From the NCBI GenBank assembly GCA_947095585.1, contig OX352763.1, positions 114,245,908 to 114,309,907 on the forward strand: a stretch of 64,000 nt of DNA, given 5' to 3'. A model generated the notes under the pieces. It saw only the letters and a list, made by a program, of their open reading frames with translations, was not told the origin of the DNA and did no database searches. The position numbers and the translations under genes are program-made. Positions 44,580-56,101 of the stretch are shown one piece after another; the stretch's first letter is position 1; each line of letters begins with the position of its first letter. The DNA comes from Nephrocerus scutellatus (lineage: Eukaryota; Arthropoda; Insecta; Diptera; Pipunculidae).

Positions 44580-46134
44580 TGTAGCTTTAAAAACTATATA
44601 TCTTAATCTCTATACTTTAGTTCAAGTTAAATGTACACGCATAAAAATTAAATAAATTTAAATAAAAATAAAACATTGCATTTTCAGTAATTGTTTGTAA
44701 ACGTTGTCACGCTCAAAACCCTCGCGGTCCTGTCTACCATTTCTTTTTTTTATTATTTTTGGGGAAAATTAATTTTTTGCTTGATATTTGATTCACAGTT
44801 TGTTTCTTTTCAAAACATTTATTGAAAATAGGGGTGTTTATCTCATAAAAACGGATAACATTTCAATGACACGAATATTGACAACAAAATCAATCCTCAA
44901 TGGCAGCTCGTATTGTGTTATCAGCGACAGCAGTCAAATGTCATTTGATTCCAATTGACAATACTACGTCACAATCGCAAGTAGCACAAAAACAACACGA
45001 AGAGACGAACGGCATATAACCATATTGGCATATTCGACAATCCAAACCCGATCCTATCCGGCAAAGGAGGACCAAAGTGCAACGGCAACCGCAAAAATTG
45101 CCCATACAGTACGAAAATATTGCAATTTTCCTTTTGTTTTTATTTCAAGTGCGTATAGTCGAACATAATTATTTTTTCAATTTTATTTAATTTCTGCAAT
45201 TTAGGTGAATGTAATTGAATGAAGGTAACATAAATTTCTTTAGCAAATTTCCATTTATAAGAAAACTGTGATGTGTGGAATTGTGTTTCATTAATGACGC
45301 AAACAGAAAGGAACTGCGAGCTTATTTCAACGTGAATAAATTCGAATTTAACAAAAATAGAAACTGCGTATGTGAAGCATTTGTTACTTGAATTTTTATC
45401 CAAATTGAATTGAACGATTTTACCTGAGGATTTCCTCTCCATTTAATTTTCTGATCTTTTAACCTTGGACGAGGGCAAAAGAGGAAGATTAACACAACAT
45501 ACATACCCCAGAAACAAGTGGATAACTCTTTTGCATATAATGGTAGTACTGGAAAGTATCACATTCTTGTAATACAAAGTATGACATTCGGTCAAGGATT
45601 TTCTCGAATAACGAGGCACAGATTGGAGAAGCAGGAAACATCATTACACAGACACAGTGTGTGCAAACGTGGCATCTCTTGTTAGATTTTTGAAAAATAA
45701 GGAACACAAATTAATTTTTTATATATATAGATTATAGTATGTACGTACAAAAGACTGTAACAGTGCAGCACACAGTCATTATGATGCCACTTGGCTCGAC
45801 CGGTTTTTCGTCGACTTTAGTTAGAAAATTGGTCGCCACGAAGGCCCCTTTATTAAAACGGGATAATATATAGCCTTTGTTCACCCTGAAAGTCAATTCT
45901 AAATATTGGTGAAAGAATTTTTAAAATCAGATGACTAGTTTCGAAGATTACCTCCTACACACAGGCAATCATTACCTCTTTATAATACGTTTGTCCCTAC
46001 TCGTTCAATAATTTTTAGTTTTATTATTTCTATTGCTAAGTAAACAATCCACCAAAACTCTTCATTTTATTCCAACAGAAAAGAAACTTGAATATATATT
46101 GAAATCAAAATAAAGCTCACCCAAAGGCTAAAAA
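44580..46134. other. Intergenic, no gene seen
   Basis: AT-rich DNA upstream of Nipsnap with no conserved protein. The Nipsnap promoter should lie in the last few hundred bases, but I see no convincing TATA or initiator element. Confidence 0.45.
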
Positions 46135-47290
46135 ATGATCAAAATACGAAATATTTGTAATTTAATAAATTCCACCGCATTACGGTAAGTAGTTGATAAT
46201 CCTTTTTTCAATATTACTACTTTCCTTTACCTTTACCTTCACCAGCGGAATATCTACCTCTCAACAGTTGGATCGCAGCGATTCCGAATCATGGCTCAGT
46301 AAATTGCTTGTTCGAAAAATCGAACCAACAAAGGAGCCCCACAGTCGTATGCTTAGCGATAAGGAAATAATTTATGCATTGCATACGCACAACGTTCGGC
46401 CAGACTCGATGGTAGACTATTTGGCCAACTAGTACGTGTGTGTCGATGGTTTATGTTGTAATGAGGAAAATTGTTTTCATTCATTCATTCTATCTTCTGT
46501 ACAGCAAAACAACTGTTGACCTCATTAATGCCAAGAAGGGAAATCTTTCGTGCAATTTAGTAGCATCATGGTCTGTTCAAGTTGGTGACATGGATCAATG
46601 TTTACATTTATGGAAATACACCGGAGGGTTTGAGAAAATCGATCAAGCCAAGGAGGATTTATGGAATGATGTGGTGGGTAGTACAAAGCAGATTAAATGT
46701 ATACGTTGACTTTGTGGCAAAATAAGTTGACTTTCACTTTTCCAGGACTACTTAGGACTGATGCAAGAACGTGCAAAATTCCTCCGTTCACGTCATTTGC
46801 AATACTTGCTCGCATTTAGTTATTGGCCACAGATTGAAAATCGTACTGGCAAAAATATTTACGAAATGCGGTTCGTTTGGCGTTTTTTAAGTAAATTCAA
46901 TTAATATCCTAATTCATTAACTCTCCTCATTGCAGTTCGTATCGCTTGAAGCCCGGTACAATGATTGAATGGGGCAACAATTGGGCACGTGCTATTAACT
47001 TTCGCCAGAACAATAACGAAGCGTTTGCTGGTTTCTTCTCGCAAATCGGGCGTCTCTATAATGTCCATCATATTTGGTGTAAGTTTATGTCTTAAATTTA
47101 TTTGAATAAATATTAATTTATCATTTTATTACACTTTGAAGGTTACAAGTCACTGCGGGAGCGCAAGGAAACCCGTGAGGCGGCCTGGCGATCGCCAGGA
47201 TGGGATGAATGTGTCGCCTACACTGTTCCATTGATTCGCGAGATGCATTGTCGTATCTTGGCGCCAACTGAGTTTTCGCCAACGCAGTAG
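46135..47290 (+). CDS. Nipsnap: NIPSNAP family protein
   Basis: Six exons: 46135-46184, 46246-46431, 46505-46673, 46746-46870, 46936-47078, 47142-47290. All use GT-AG and phases close exactly (822 nt, 273 aa), the usual NIPSNAP length. The N-terminus ([17 protein letters not shown]) is basic and hydroxylated with no acids, as a mitochondrial targeting signal should be. Conserved NIPSNAP segments follow: [89 protein letters not shown] and [20 protein letters not shown]. They cover the two ferredoxin-like repeats of the family. In mammals NIPSNAP1/2 are mitochondrial proteins exposed on damaged mitochondria as a mitophagy signal; a similar role is inferred. The ATG chosen is the only one giving the targeting peptide. 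Confidence 0.95.
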
Positions 47291-47690
47291 GTTTTTTTTT
47301 TGTTGACTGTTATTCCACATTTTGATTATGAAAGTGTATTTTTATTGTATTTATTCGAGAGATTTAAGCACAAAGTTGAAATGTTAAGCACTAAATTTTA
47401 TTTTATTATATGAAATTGTTTAAAAATCTATCTAATCTTTGACAGAAAATGTGTATCCAACTATTGAACACACAGCATTTAATATTAAACCTCAGAGCAT
47501 TTAAAAAAGTAAATCATATTTTAATTGAAATTGACTTAGCACATATGTATATTCATATATATATATATTATACAGTTGAAATTTTGATGAAAAGTGATTT
47601 ATTGATCTAAATAAGCGAAATGGCTAACAAAAGTCCAATATGATCTTGTTTAGTATGTAAGATTGAAAAAAATGAACAAATATTTTGATG

Positions 47691-47696
47691 AATAAA
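47691..47696 (+). terminator. Probable poly(A) signal of Nipsnap
   Basis: AATAAA about 400 nt after the Nipsnap stop, the first canonical hexamer I found on this strand downstream. It lies about 200 bp before the first tRNA-Leu gene. Confidence 0.5.
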
Positions 47697-47890
47697 CAAC
47701 CAATTTATTGATTACAATTAATATTTTTGCAATTTCTTGGTATTGCTGTTGCATCCATGCATTCGCATGGAAAATAGTAACAGACCCTTTTAAAGGTGGT
47801 TGGTATTATTATTGTTGTAATATTTAAAGTGCCTTTCCTATGAGAGCAGCAGTAAGCAACTGTGTAAAAGCAACAACAGCAAAAATACTC

Positions 47891-47973
47891 TGTCAGAAGT
47901 GGGATTCGAACCCACGCCCACAATGTGGACTGCGACCTGAACGCAGCGCCTTAGACCACTCGGCCATCCTGAC
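47891..47973 (-). tRNA. tRNA-Leu(CAG): tRNA-Leu (anticodon CAG), copy 1
   Basis: 83 nt on the minus strand. Acceptor stem GTCAGGA pairs with TTCTGAC. D-arm A box TGGCCGAGTGG, anticodon arm CTGCG-TTCAGGT-CGCAG giving anticodon CAG, long variable arm typical of Leu (TCCACATTGTGGGC), and T-arm/B box GGTTCGAATCC. No intron. Just 3' on the minus strand there is a TTTTT run (plus 47881-47885), fitting a Pol III terminator. Confidence 0.96.
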
Positions 47974-48056
47974 TTAATAATGTTGTCATTAGAAATGACA
48001 GTGGGACAATAACAACCATTCTGGGGGGTTCATGTGGATGCTTTGTTTTTTTTTCA

Positions 48057-48260
48057 TCTATATAAGTAAAAATTAAATACTATTCGTTGGTAAGCGTATC
48101 ACTTGAGGACGGCTGGACCGATAGTTTGAATAAAGTATCGGCGGAAAGTTGCCTGGAAAATTGGAAATGCAATTTTGGAGCCAAACCCCATACATATGAA
48201 TTAAATTCCAAAATTGGCCTAATTTAAGTCTATCTATACAATCTTCATTCTTCAAAGAGG
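48057..48260 (+). mobile_element. Helitron-like 5' end fragment
   Basis: TCTATATAAGTAAAAATTAA followed by CTATTCGTTGGTAAGCG and GAGGACGGCTGGACCGAT resembles the 5' terminus of insect Helitrons (TC start, TATATAAAAAT, then a CGGCTGGACCGATT block). The preceding base is A, as expected for insertion between A and T. I cannot place a 3' CTRR-plus-hairpin end. Confidence 0.45.
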
Positions 48261-49203
48261 GTGAAGTATAAATTACAACGTTTTTTAAACCCTAAAAAAA
48301 TTGGAAAAGTTGCCCTTGAACGAATTCGATGTTAAATGTCTTCTGACATGTCATCCTTGTACTTGTTCCAAAGTTCATAAATGATAGCAAATAAAGTGCA
48401 TAATCTGACTTGGAGACGCAGAAATAATTGCTTCAGCGATTGTCATGTCTCAATGAGTATCGTTTTCAAGTAAATTGAGCTGTTGACATGCAGCACGAAA
48501 TGTTGGGCACACTAAACAGTTCGAAGTGATTCAAATGATGTCAGCCCAAGAACATTCACCAGCAACAACTGCACGTAAAAGCATTCGTCATTCTTGGGAT
48601 GAACTGTGTAAATGCTACCAAGAGCATCAGTAGAACCGGATGATCAGGAACCAAATCGCCTTACTTCCGATGTTGATATTCTTCGATGAAGCGTTTCAAG
48701 TGTAATAACGTGGCATCTCAGAGTAGAGCAAGGTTCGTGCAAACGCATAACTTTGGCAAATCTAAAAGAAACTGGTCAAGTTGTCGCTGGGGGTGTTTCA
48801 GCACATTGAGCGTTGAAATAAACTCGTTGACCATTCTACAGATGCACCACCAAATGTACAACAGTGGGTGGACGTTCATGAATGGGGAATGAGAAAAGAA
48901 TATACGCCAGTAGATAGCCTCATTGCAACTCACATGTATTTATGTATATATAAGAAGATTAGTTATATCATATTACACAAACAGTCTTGTGAAGTAAATT
49001 TTGTTGTATTTCTTGATTGTTGGCTATAGAAATTGTAAATATCAGCTAGATGATGGTAAGGGAAGGTGACGGTTTATGTGTGCGGGTAGATAGGCTGACT
49101 GAGGATAGTGAACTAAGTAGGGCAAAAATTCAAAAATAGAATACATACAAACCATAGGTCCTTTGAGAGTAAACAATTAAAGTAAAAAAGAACTATTTAT
49201 TAT
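48261..49203. other. No gene seen
   Basis: Open frames are short and mutually contradictory. 48.4-48.9 kb is less AT-rich and may be a decayed transposon, but I do not recognise its family. Confidence 0.45.
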
Positions 49204-49286
49204 TGTCAGAAGTGGGATTCGAACCCACGCCCACAGTGTGGACTGCGACCTGAACGCAGCGCCTTAGACCACTCGGCCATCCTGAC
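49204..49286 (-). tRNA. tRNA-Leu(CAG): tRNA-Leu (anticodon CAG), copy 2
   Basis: 83 nt, same strand as copy 1 and 1.2 kb away. It differs by a single base in the variable arm (TCCACACTGTGGGC instead of TCCACATTGTGGGC), which leaves that stem better paired. All stems, A box, B box and anticodon CAG are intact. A TTTTTT run on the minus strand (plus 49184-49189) supplies a Pol III terminator. Both copies look functional. Confidence 0.96.
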
Positions 49287-49713
49287 TTGTTGAATGCGTC
49301 GTGTCAGAAAGCACATTTATACTACTGAGGCTGGTGTAGCAATAAAATTACGTAAAAACTTCTAAGCTTTCTATTAAACAAAAATAAATACATTTTTACG
49401 AGGGCGGGCTGAAATGAAAATACAAGATTTTTCAGTAAAATTCAATTAATTTCTCAACAAAGTCTCCTTTTAGATTAATACACTTCGTTCAACTATGTTA
49501 CAAATTTTCAATACCCTCCGAATAATACGTTTTTTAAAAAAACCCTCTGTTTCACTGATGACTTCCTCATTCGACGCAAATCTCTTACCACCGATCCATT
49601 TCTTCTGGTTTGTAAATTAAGGGTGGGCAATATACTGGTTTGTTTTTAAATCATAGGCTATGGCAACTTTTTTCTGAACGATTTGCTCGATATTCTGACA
49701 GCTCGAAACAATA

Positions 49714-50345
49714 ATGTTTTTGCTTGAGGAGCGTTTCGAAATATTGAAAACTTATTTTCAATGTCAGTGTTGTGTAGCTGAAAACGTGCTACACAACAGA
49801 CAACAATTTCTTTTGAAAAGATATATGGGTCGAGAAAGAGCGCCAAGCGAAACCGCTGTGGTGAAATTAGTGAAGAAAATGTCTGCGAAAGGTTTGCTAT
49901 TGAATAACAGAAGTGGTCCTTGCGCTTGGACAGGCCGCACGACCGAGAAATTTACGACTGTGGCCTATAGTGTAGGACAGAATCCATCGACCTCAACTCG
50001 ACGCCAATCGCAGCAACTGGCCATTAGTCGCACCAGCCTAAGCAGAATACTGCAGATTATTCGCTTACAAGGTCCTGCTGACTCAAGAGTTGAAAGCAAA
50101 TGACCATCCACTTCGATATCAGTTCTCTGCGTGGGCCATAGACCAGCTTGATAATGACGTCGATTTTGGTCGAAAAATCATCTTTTCAGACGGTGTGCAT
50201 CATTTCCAACTCGGCGGCTATGTAAACAAGCAGAACTGCCAGATTTGGGGTTGGGAACAGCCACATGTAATCGTACAAAAGCTAATGCATCCACCATGAG
50301 CGACAGTTTTGTTTGAATTTGGAGTGATGGCCCATTTTTCTTCGA
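49714..50345 (+). pseudogene. Tc1/mariner-superfamily transposase remnant
   Basis: LEERFEILKTYFQC and ETAVVKLVKKMSAKGLLLN form an N-terminal helix-turn-helix-like region. RRQSQQLAISRTSLSRILQI is a second helix pair. Then KIIFSDGVHHFQLGGYVNKQ (about 50174-50233) carries the first catalytic region, where the family normally reads FSDEAHF. A stop near 50100 (after VESK) shifts to a second frame, and another stop lies near 50297. The C-terminal catalytic part is lost: the reading runs into LINE sequence at about 50.44 kb. Inactive. Confidence 0.8.
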
Positions 50346-50439
50346 AATGCCGTTACCGTCAATGGCGACTTCAGAAGACTATATGTGTGTCGGCAGAAGT
50401 TGCCTACGACTTAGCTATGTTCCCTGCAGCTGGAGAAGA

Positions 50440-51060
50440 GTACGAATGGTGTTCATACCCAAAGAAGACAGAAGAGGTCATAAGTCGGCGAAAGATTTTA
50501 GACCACTTTGTTTATCGTCGTTTCTGCTAAGAACGCTGTAGCGAATCTTAGACTACCATACACAACTACCAGTATGCTTACCTTTAAGGCAGGTCCACAG
50601 AGACAGCCCTTCACGAGGTAGTACGCACAATTGAACATTCCAACTCGAGAGAGCTGGTAACTCTATTCACCGTTGGATCCAAGATGAGTAATGAAGTCGG
50701 TGCTGGAGTTTACTATGAAAACCTTAACCGTTTAAGGTTCTACTAGCCAGTATCTGCTATTATCTTCCAGGCGGAGATCTTAGAGATAAGAGAGGCATGC
50801 ATAGCCCTATCTCACCATACTGCAATAGCGGACAAGGTCAGCATATGTGTAGACAGCCAATCTGCTATTAAAGCCAATTCTAAGCTCGTCAGGCAGTGCC
50901 AGGCCGAACTGGCTTCTACAATATAGGGCGAATAGTAGCCAGATCTGAAGGAGTGAAGTACATCTTGCACCGTTTTTGGAACCTAAACATCTCCCAGCAT
51001 TCTTGGCGATGGCGAATATGTGATCATTCCAACGAAGCTTGTTGACGAACATACCGAGTA
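50440..51060 (+). mobile_element. Jockey-like LINE fragments
   Basis: FIPKEDRRGHKSAKDFRPLC (about 50448-50510) is the start of a jockey-group reverse transcriptase (pattern IPK.GK..H..AKDFRPISL). ETALHEVVRTIEHSN follows (about 50604-50648). An RNase H-like segment GSKMSNEVGAGVYYENLNRL and FQAEILEIREACIALSHH lies at 50676-50815. On the opposite strand 50930-51050 encodes LRWNDHIFAIAKNAGRCLG, a thumb-region motif, so this piece is inverted. Deletions and rearrangement leave nothing functional. Confidence 0.7.
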
Positions 51061-51600
51061 TTGCTAGTTTTCAGTTTCTTTGATGCAGGATTCATGGATA
51101 AAGTTTGGGGGTTTAAATTACACTTGAACGACAGAAGCAGAAGATCTTTGGCCTAATGACTTGATAGGTATTGGGGTCCTTTCGGTGCGTAAAACCAATC
51201 GTCGTGGAAAGGATCAATTTGTTGTTGATCTTAACGCTCGTTTTCTTTTTATATAAACAAGTATCTTATCAATGCGCGATATTAAATTCATTTTTGTAAT
51301 AACACAAAAGTTGCTCGCTTTCAATGACTGTCATAAACAAACTAAAAAACGCAGCTGGAAGAATATTCGACAGAAATAGTATGTACGAAAGCCAAGATTG
51401 CTTTTATACTTGCCTAGGTTGATTACTTTTCAGCCCTCCCTCTTAAGTCAACAATAAATAGCTTCTCGTGTCAATTAAATAAAAATGCATGCAAATCAAC
51501 GGAAGGAAACTCACCTTTCATTGTTACTTGCAGCTTACGTTATACCCTTGTGGAAGAAAATTATCAAGCAAAACTCAGCACTGTATCACTAGTATTTCCC
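51061..51600. other. No gene; downstream of prune
   Basis: Possible transposon remnants (CCTTTCGGTGCGTA at about 51178, also at about 60016). No gene recognised. Confidence 0.4.
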
Positions 51601-51605
51601 ATATT

Positions 51606-51611
51606 TTTATT
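51606..51611 (-). terminator. Poly(A) signal of prune
   Basis: AATAAA on the minus strand about 40 nt after the prune stop codon; a short 3' UTR is typical of compact fly genes. Confidence 0.65.
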
Positions 51612-51651
51612 CCCATTTGAACAAAATAAACACACACTTATCACATTCTAA

Positions 51652-52831
51652 TCATAGCTTCTCCTCTAGAACACGCTTTACAATTGCCAAGATATGTTTC
51701 CTAGTCGCTTTGATGTTATTCTGCTGAAAGAAACGTCCTTCAAGGAAATTACATCCGTCGATTGCTTCTAGCTGCAAGGTCGGCGATTCGGACTCCAATA
51801 AATTCTTTAATATTTCATCGAATAGAATTAGGTTGTTGAAATTTAATAAACCGATATCCCGTCGCACAATGCCTTCAGTAATTTTCATTCCAATCAATAG
51901 AACAACTGAACAGTTCTCTTCTTTGGCAAACGTTTGTACAGCTTCTGCAGCGTTAGAGTTTTTCAAATATTCTTGAACGGACACCGGATAACCGGGCAAG
52001 GCGATTTTAATGTTTCCCGCATTATTAGTAATCATTTTCATATCTTTGTACAGCAATTGATGTGCTGTTAAGCTACTTACATCCTCTCGGGCTGCACAGA
52101 GTTCTCGGAAGATTTTCTCTCGATGTTCAAGTGCGTTTTCCACACCCAAAATCTTTTCAATGCTTTCCGCTACTTGAATATCTAATGCCGTGGTTCGACA
52201 TGCATCTACTGAGAAGTTAACTGTGTCCATAACTATTGCACCATACAATAATCGGAGTATAAATCGAAATTCCCCAATGTCCTCTGTTTCACGCAGCAGA
52301 ATTAAATTTCCAATTAGAGTAGCACATGAACCGACTTGTTCGATTGTCTTTTTGCATGAAGCGGGCAACTGAGATGTATCATCAAATGGTCGATGATCGT
52401 ATACCTCTACACAGCTGGTGGCATACGGTGAAACATGATGGTCCACAAGAATTATAGAACTTGATGAAATCTGCGATTCCTGCACTTCATCTTTAAAGAT
52501 CAGGTCATCGGCTGTAATTGCGTTCTGGCGAAGAAAGTAAGAAACTTCCGTTTTCAGTGGAAAGTTCCGCTTTGGAATATTAAACAAAGGGAGAAACACT
52601 TCTCGTGCAGTGCCTTTTAATGTAGTTGAGTTACGCTGGCTGTAATAATATGCTAGAGCTAGCGATGAGACCGCCGAATCTAAGTCACAACTTTCATTTC
52701 CTAAAACGATGCCGATGGGTTCCTAAAAAAATATATAAATACAATTATCGCAATCTAATGAATTTCTAATATGATTCCACTTATACCGATAAATTTATTA
52801 ACTTTCGAGTTTCTTTTAAGAAATTTAACAT
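51652..52831 (-). CDS. pn: Prune: DHH-family exopolyphosphatase/phosphodiesterase
   Basis: Two exons: 52787-52831 (MLNFLKETRKLINLS) and 51652-52722, joined in phase 0 across a 64-bp GT-AG intron; 371 aa. The DHH superfamily motifs are present: I, GNESCDLDS (residues 23-31); II/III, LVDHHVSP with D109-H110-H111; IV, GAIVMDTVNFS with D181. These match the metal-binding Asp positions known in PRUNE1 (D28, D106, D179). A C-terminal DHHA2-type domain follows (about 200-371). Family members hydrolyse short-chain polyphosphate and possibly cyclic nucleotides. In Drosophila prune mutants have brown-purple eyes and interact with awd. I chose the second possible ATG (52831) because the upstream one (52850) is out of frame with exon 2. 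Confidence 0.94.
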
Positions 52832-52984
52832 ATTTTTGCGGCTTCCACATGTAAACAAAACTTAGCGCAGCGATGTATTTGACATCAAAGCTATGCAAAT
52901 TCTTTTTGACGGTAACACTGCGTTACCAACTATGAATTTCATTTCATTCATTTTAGTGTGGTGAGTTTTTAAAAACTTTTATTT

Positions 52985-53088
52985 AACTTGACCCCATTTT
53001 GCCTGTATTTTCGACTACTTTATGGTACTTTTTAACCACCTTCCACACAGTCAAAAATAGCATTTTTTATATTCCGCAAGACATACTT
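52985..53088. repeat. Satellite-like repeat, left flank of LINE-B
   Basis: TACTTTTTAACCACCTTCCAC ... AAAAATAGCATTTTTTATATTCCGC matches the 125-bp repeat units at 55.07-55.31 kb. LINE-B begins immediately after, at about 53088. Confidence 0.6.
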
Positions 53089-54780
53089 ACTTATGTCCTA
53101 TATCCCCTTGTTAGTCCTAGGGTATCTAATACGACTACGTGCCATCGCGTACCGTTTGCAATGAGATCCAGCTCTCTCCAACTCTTCCCCAATCGTCGTG
53201 CCTCTTTCTCAACTGTTCTGCGCCATGTATTTGTCGGACGACCCGTTCTTCTACCATCTTGAGATAACGGATTCCGTTGCATTGCGTAGTTTGCTATGGA
53301 ACTGTCGCCTTTTCGGAGTGTATGACCAATCCACTGCTACTTCCGTCGTTGGATGGTTGTGCCTATTAGTTCCTGACCCGTTCTCTGGTAAAAATGGTCT
53401 TTAGAGATACGGTTAAGCCAGAAAACCCTTAAGATGTTCCGTAGGCACCTATTTACGAACGTTTGTAATATTTTTGTGATCAGATTTAAAATTTGAACAG
53501 AACAGTCGCAGTTTGGTGTTTAAGCTGATCGTATTACTTCGCCATATCATGGACATCATTCCAAACATGGATTTTGCTTTGCCAATTCGATTGACAATGT
53601 CCTGTTCAGTTCCAAATTCTACTCTCTTTACCGGTTGTCCTGCAATGTTAAATTGATTTACTGAGTTAATGCCGAAATTGATGATTTTAGTTTTGGCAGT
53701 AATAATCTTCAAACCCACAACATTTGCCTCCCTTTCCACATTTGTTGTCATTTGGTGCAGCTCCATAATCCAGTGTGAGAGTAAACAAACGTCGTCAGCG
53801 TTGTCCAGATGTTTGAGTTGAGATGTAAGAGTTCAACGAATTCTGCACGAAAGCTGCACGAAGCACGTACATCACTAATCACCAACAAAAAAGTATTGGC
53901 GATAGAATGCAACCTGGGTATCTACAAGTAGCTTACGTTCTTCAATCCGCCTCCAGGTATCTTCGTGCCCTGCCTTGCCTGGCTTCTACCAACAATACTT
54001 TCCGCTCCAGATGTGAAAACATTTCTAACAGCTTTCCAATGTTCTCGGCTGGTTGTTGGCAGTGAGTGGCTGATTGCTTCAACTTTTTGCGATAAATTAT
54101 CCCTTAATTGTTGGCGTACTGTGGGGATGTTTAGCCGATCGATGTTCCTAGGCATTCGGATTATAATGCGGGTCTTTTAACTGATGCAGTACGTAACTGT
54201 TTCGTACGTCTGAGAGACAGTTCCTAAAACGTCGCCCGAGACCGTGCTTCCCAATTACATTTCTGAGTCCTTCATTGTCGTTGCCTACTTAGGCATTCAA
54301 GTCCCCCATCACGATGAGGATAACTCCGTTCGGCGTTGCTTTGAATACAGCGCTTAGCTGATTTTAGAAGTTGTCCTTTTTATCCTCAGTCGAGGGGTTT
54401 GTTGGGGCATAACACTGTATGATCGTGACGCGCCGTATTCTACTCCGAAATCTGGCCGATAAGATCCTGCCAGAAAATTAGGCCTCTGCGTGCTGTTGGC
54501 CTTAGCAGCAGACCTACTTCAGATTTACGGGGACTGCCGGAGGGTTTGCCGGGGTAGAGTAGCACAGTGTTACACGTTGTGGATTGGTACTCTTCCGCGT
54601 CGAACCATCTTATTTCACTCACTGCTAGTATGTCCAAATTATATCGAAGAAACTCGTGTCCCAGTTGAATAAATCTCAAATTTTGAGGTCCTTCACTCCC
54701 TGAGTCAAGCAGCGTCCTCACATTTTAGTATCCAATCTTACTCCGGGTACAATAGCCAATTCGATACTTATCCGAGGAAT
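53088..54780 (-). mobile_element. LINE-B: internally deleted RTE/CR1-like retrotransposon
   Basis: On the minus strand: an endonuclease part (FLRYNLDILAVSEIRW, about 54615-54665; PRKSEVGLLLRPTARRGLIF, about 54475-54535), GDLNA-like CNDEG segment near 54270, a late reverse-transcriptase part (ELHQMTTNVEREANVVGLKI and KTKIINFG, about 53680-53765; ISLNTKLRLF), then GRRTGRPTNTWRRTVEKEAR (about 53190-53250), the C-terminal signature. Most of the reverse-transcriptase core, including the catalytic YADD, is deleted. The same family left a fragment at 7.95-8.03 kb. Confidence 0.78.
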
Positions 54781-55029
54781 TTTGTCGGTTTCAGCAGCGG
54801 CATTTTTCGGTACCGCAGGGTGCTAGCCCACGTTACCAAGACTAGAAACGCTAGACCGTTCGCACTTGCAATTTTAGCCTACATATATACGGTTTAATAG
54901 ACACAGTTGCCCGGGGACCACCACTAGGAGGTAAAGCAAACACTACATCACGAACTTGATTGTTGCGCTACTGGCTCAAACCTTTTGAGCAGTCAGTAGT
55001 TTTCCGATCAATCGCGATGCAGATCCCAA

Positions 55030-55320
55030 ACTCATGAGATGGATTGAAATTTTTTTTTTCGACTAAGTCCAAAATAAAACTTTTTTAGATTCCGCTTGCG
55101 ACGTGTTTCGCGTGTGATGGTTGAAAATTGCGCCATTTTCTCTTTTTTTGAAATCCTTTTTAACCACCTTTCGCAAATTTTGCGAGTGTCTAAGTACAAA
55201 ATAGCATTTTTATATTCCGCTTTTGACATGTGACGCGTATTGCATCTGGCGCTTGGGATGATGTAAATTCCGCCATTTTGGCGTTTTTTTGGGTCCTTTT
55301 TAACAACCTCTCGCAAGACC
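55030..55320. repeat. Satellite-like ~125-bp tandem repeat, right flank of LINE-B
   Basis: ATTCCGCTT starts at 55089 and 55214 (125 bp apart). Units share CCTTTTTAACCACC(T)TTCGCAA, AAAATAGCATTTTTATATTCC and GCGCCATTTT/CCGCCATTTT. Because of the repeats, a 94-codon minus-strand frame stays open; I regard it as non-genic. Confidence 0.65.
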
Positions 55321-56100
55321 TAGAGGGCTATAATTTTGTGAGCAGCTCAATTTCAGGGGCCGTGTAACGAGTGTCGAAATTCACGTGTGGCGCGTGTGAA
55401 GCGTGGAAAAAAGAAAATACTTTAAAAAGGACCTATCTCAAAAACGGCTATTTTGGCGATTATTACCAAATAATAAAGGACTGTGTGGCGTGTGTCGATG
55501 TATACATAAAACTTTGTACCCGAAAAACGAAGTTTTTTTACATTTACTTGTTTCTATTTTTAAATTGTTTTTATATAAAAAAAAAACATAAAAAATAGCT
55601 AAATTATGTAAAAATTGTATAATAAACAATATTTTGGAAATTTAAATTATACAAATTCCGTGTTTACTTTAAAAATTTTACTGCAAAAAAATTTACAAAT
55701 TTTATTTTTTATCCTATTTACCTTGATAATGGGTCAGCAAGACCGAAATATTGGCAAATATTAATATTATAATTTTAAAATACGATTAAATAAAAAATTT
55801 AATAATTTTTATATTTAGTTGTTCGTTTTCGTTTTTTCTGTTTTCTCTCTACTTTTGCATAATTATATTAAATTAATTCTACATCATCATTAAAAATCTC
55901 TGTTCAATTAGTTAGTTAAAACATATCATAGTTGCAATAGTATATTTTCTAAGTCTCTTAATTATATTCACTACCATATAAAATATAACAATAATAAACA
56001 ATTTTAACCTTTGCAAACTGACGTCTACGTCTTGACATCTCAATTGTTCTTAAATAGTAAAATATCAAAATATATAAAAAATTAATTTAAAAAAAGACTA
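55321..56100. other. No gene seen
   Basis: Extremely AT-rich; several poly-A/T runs. Nothing recognised. Confidence 0.5.
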
Positions 56101-56101
56101 T

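Noticed and set aside
52850..52852. ATG upstream of the prune start (MWKPQKYVKF...)
   Set aside because: Its frame does not join exon 2 in phase across the intron. The ATG at 52831 does and gives a family-like start.
55032..55316. Minus-strand 94-codon frame with an internal repeat
   Set aside because: It follows the 125-bp satellite-like unit; no homology recognised.
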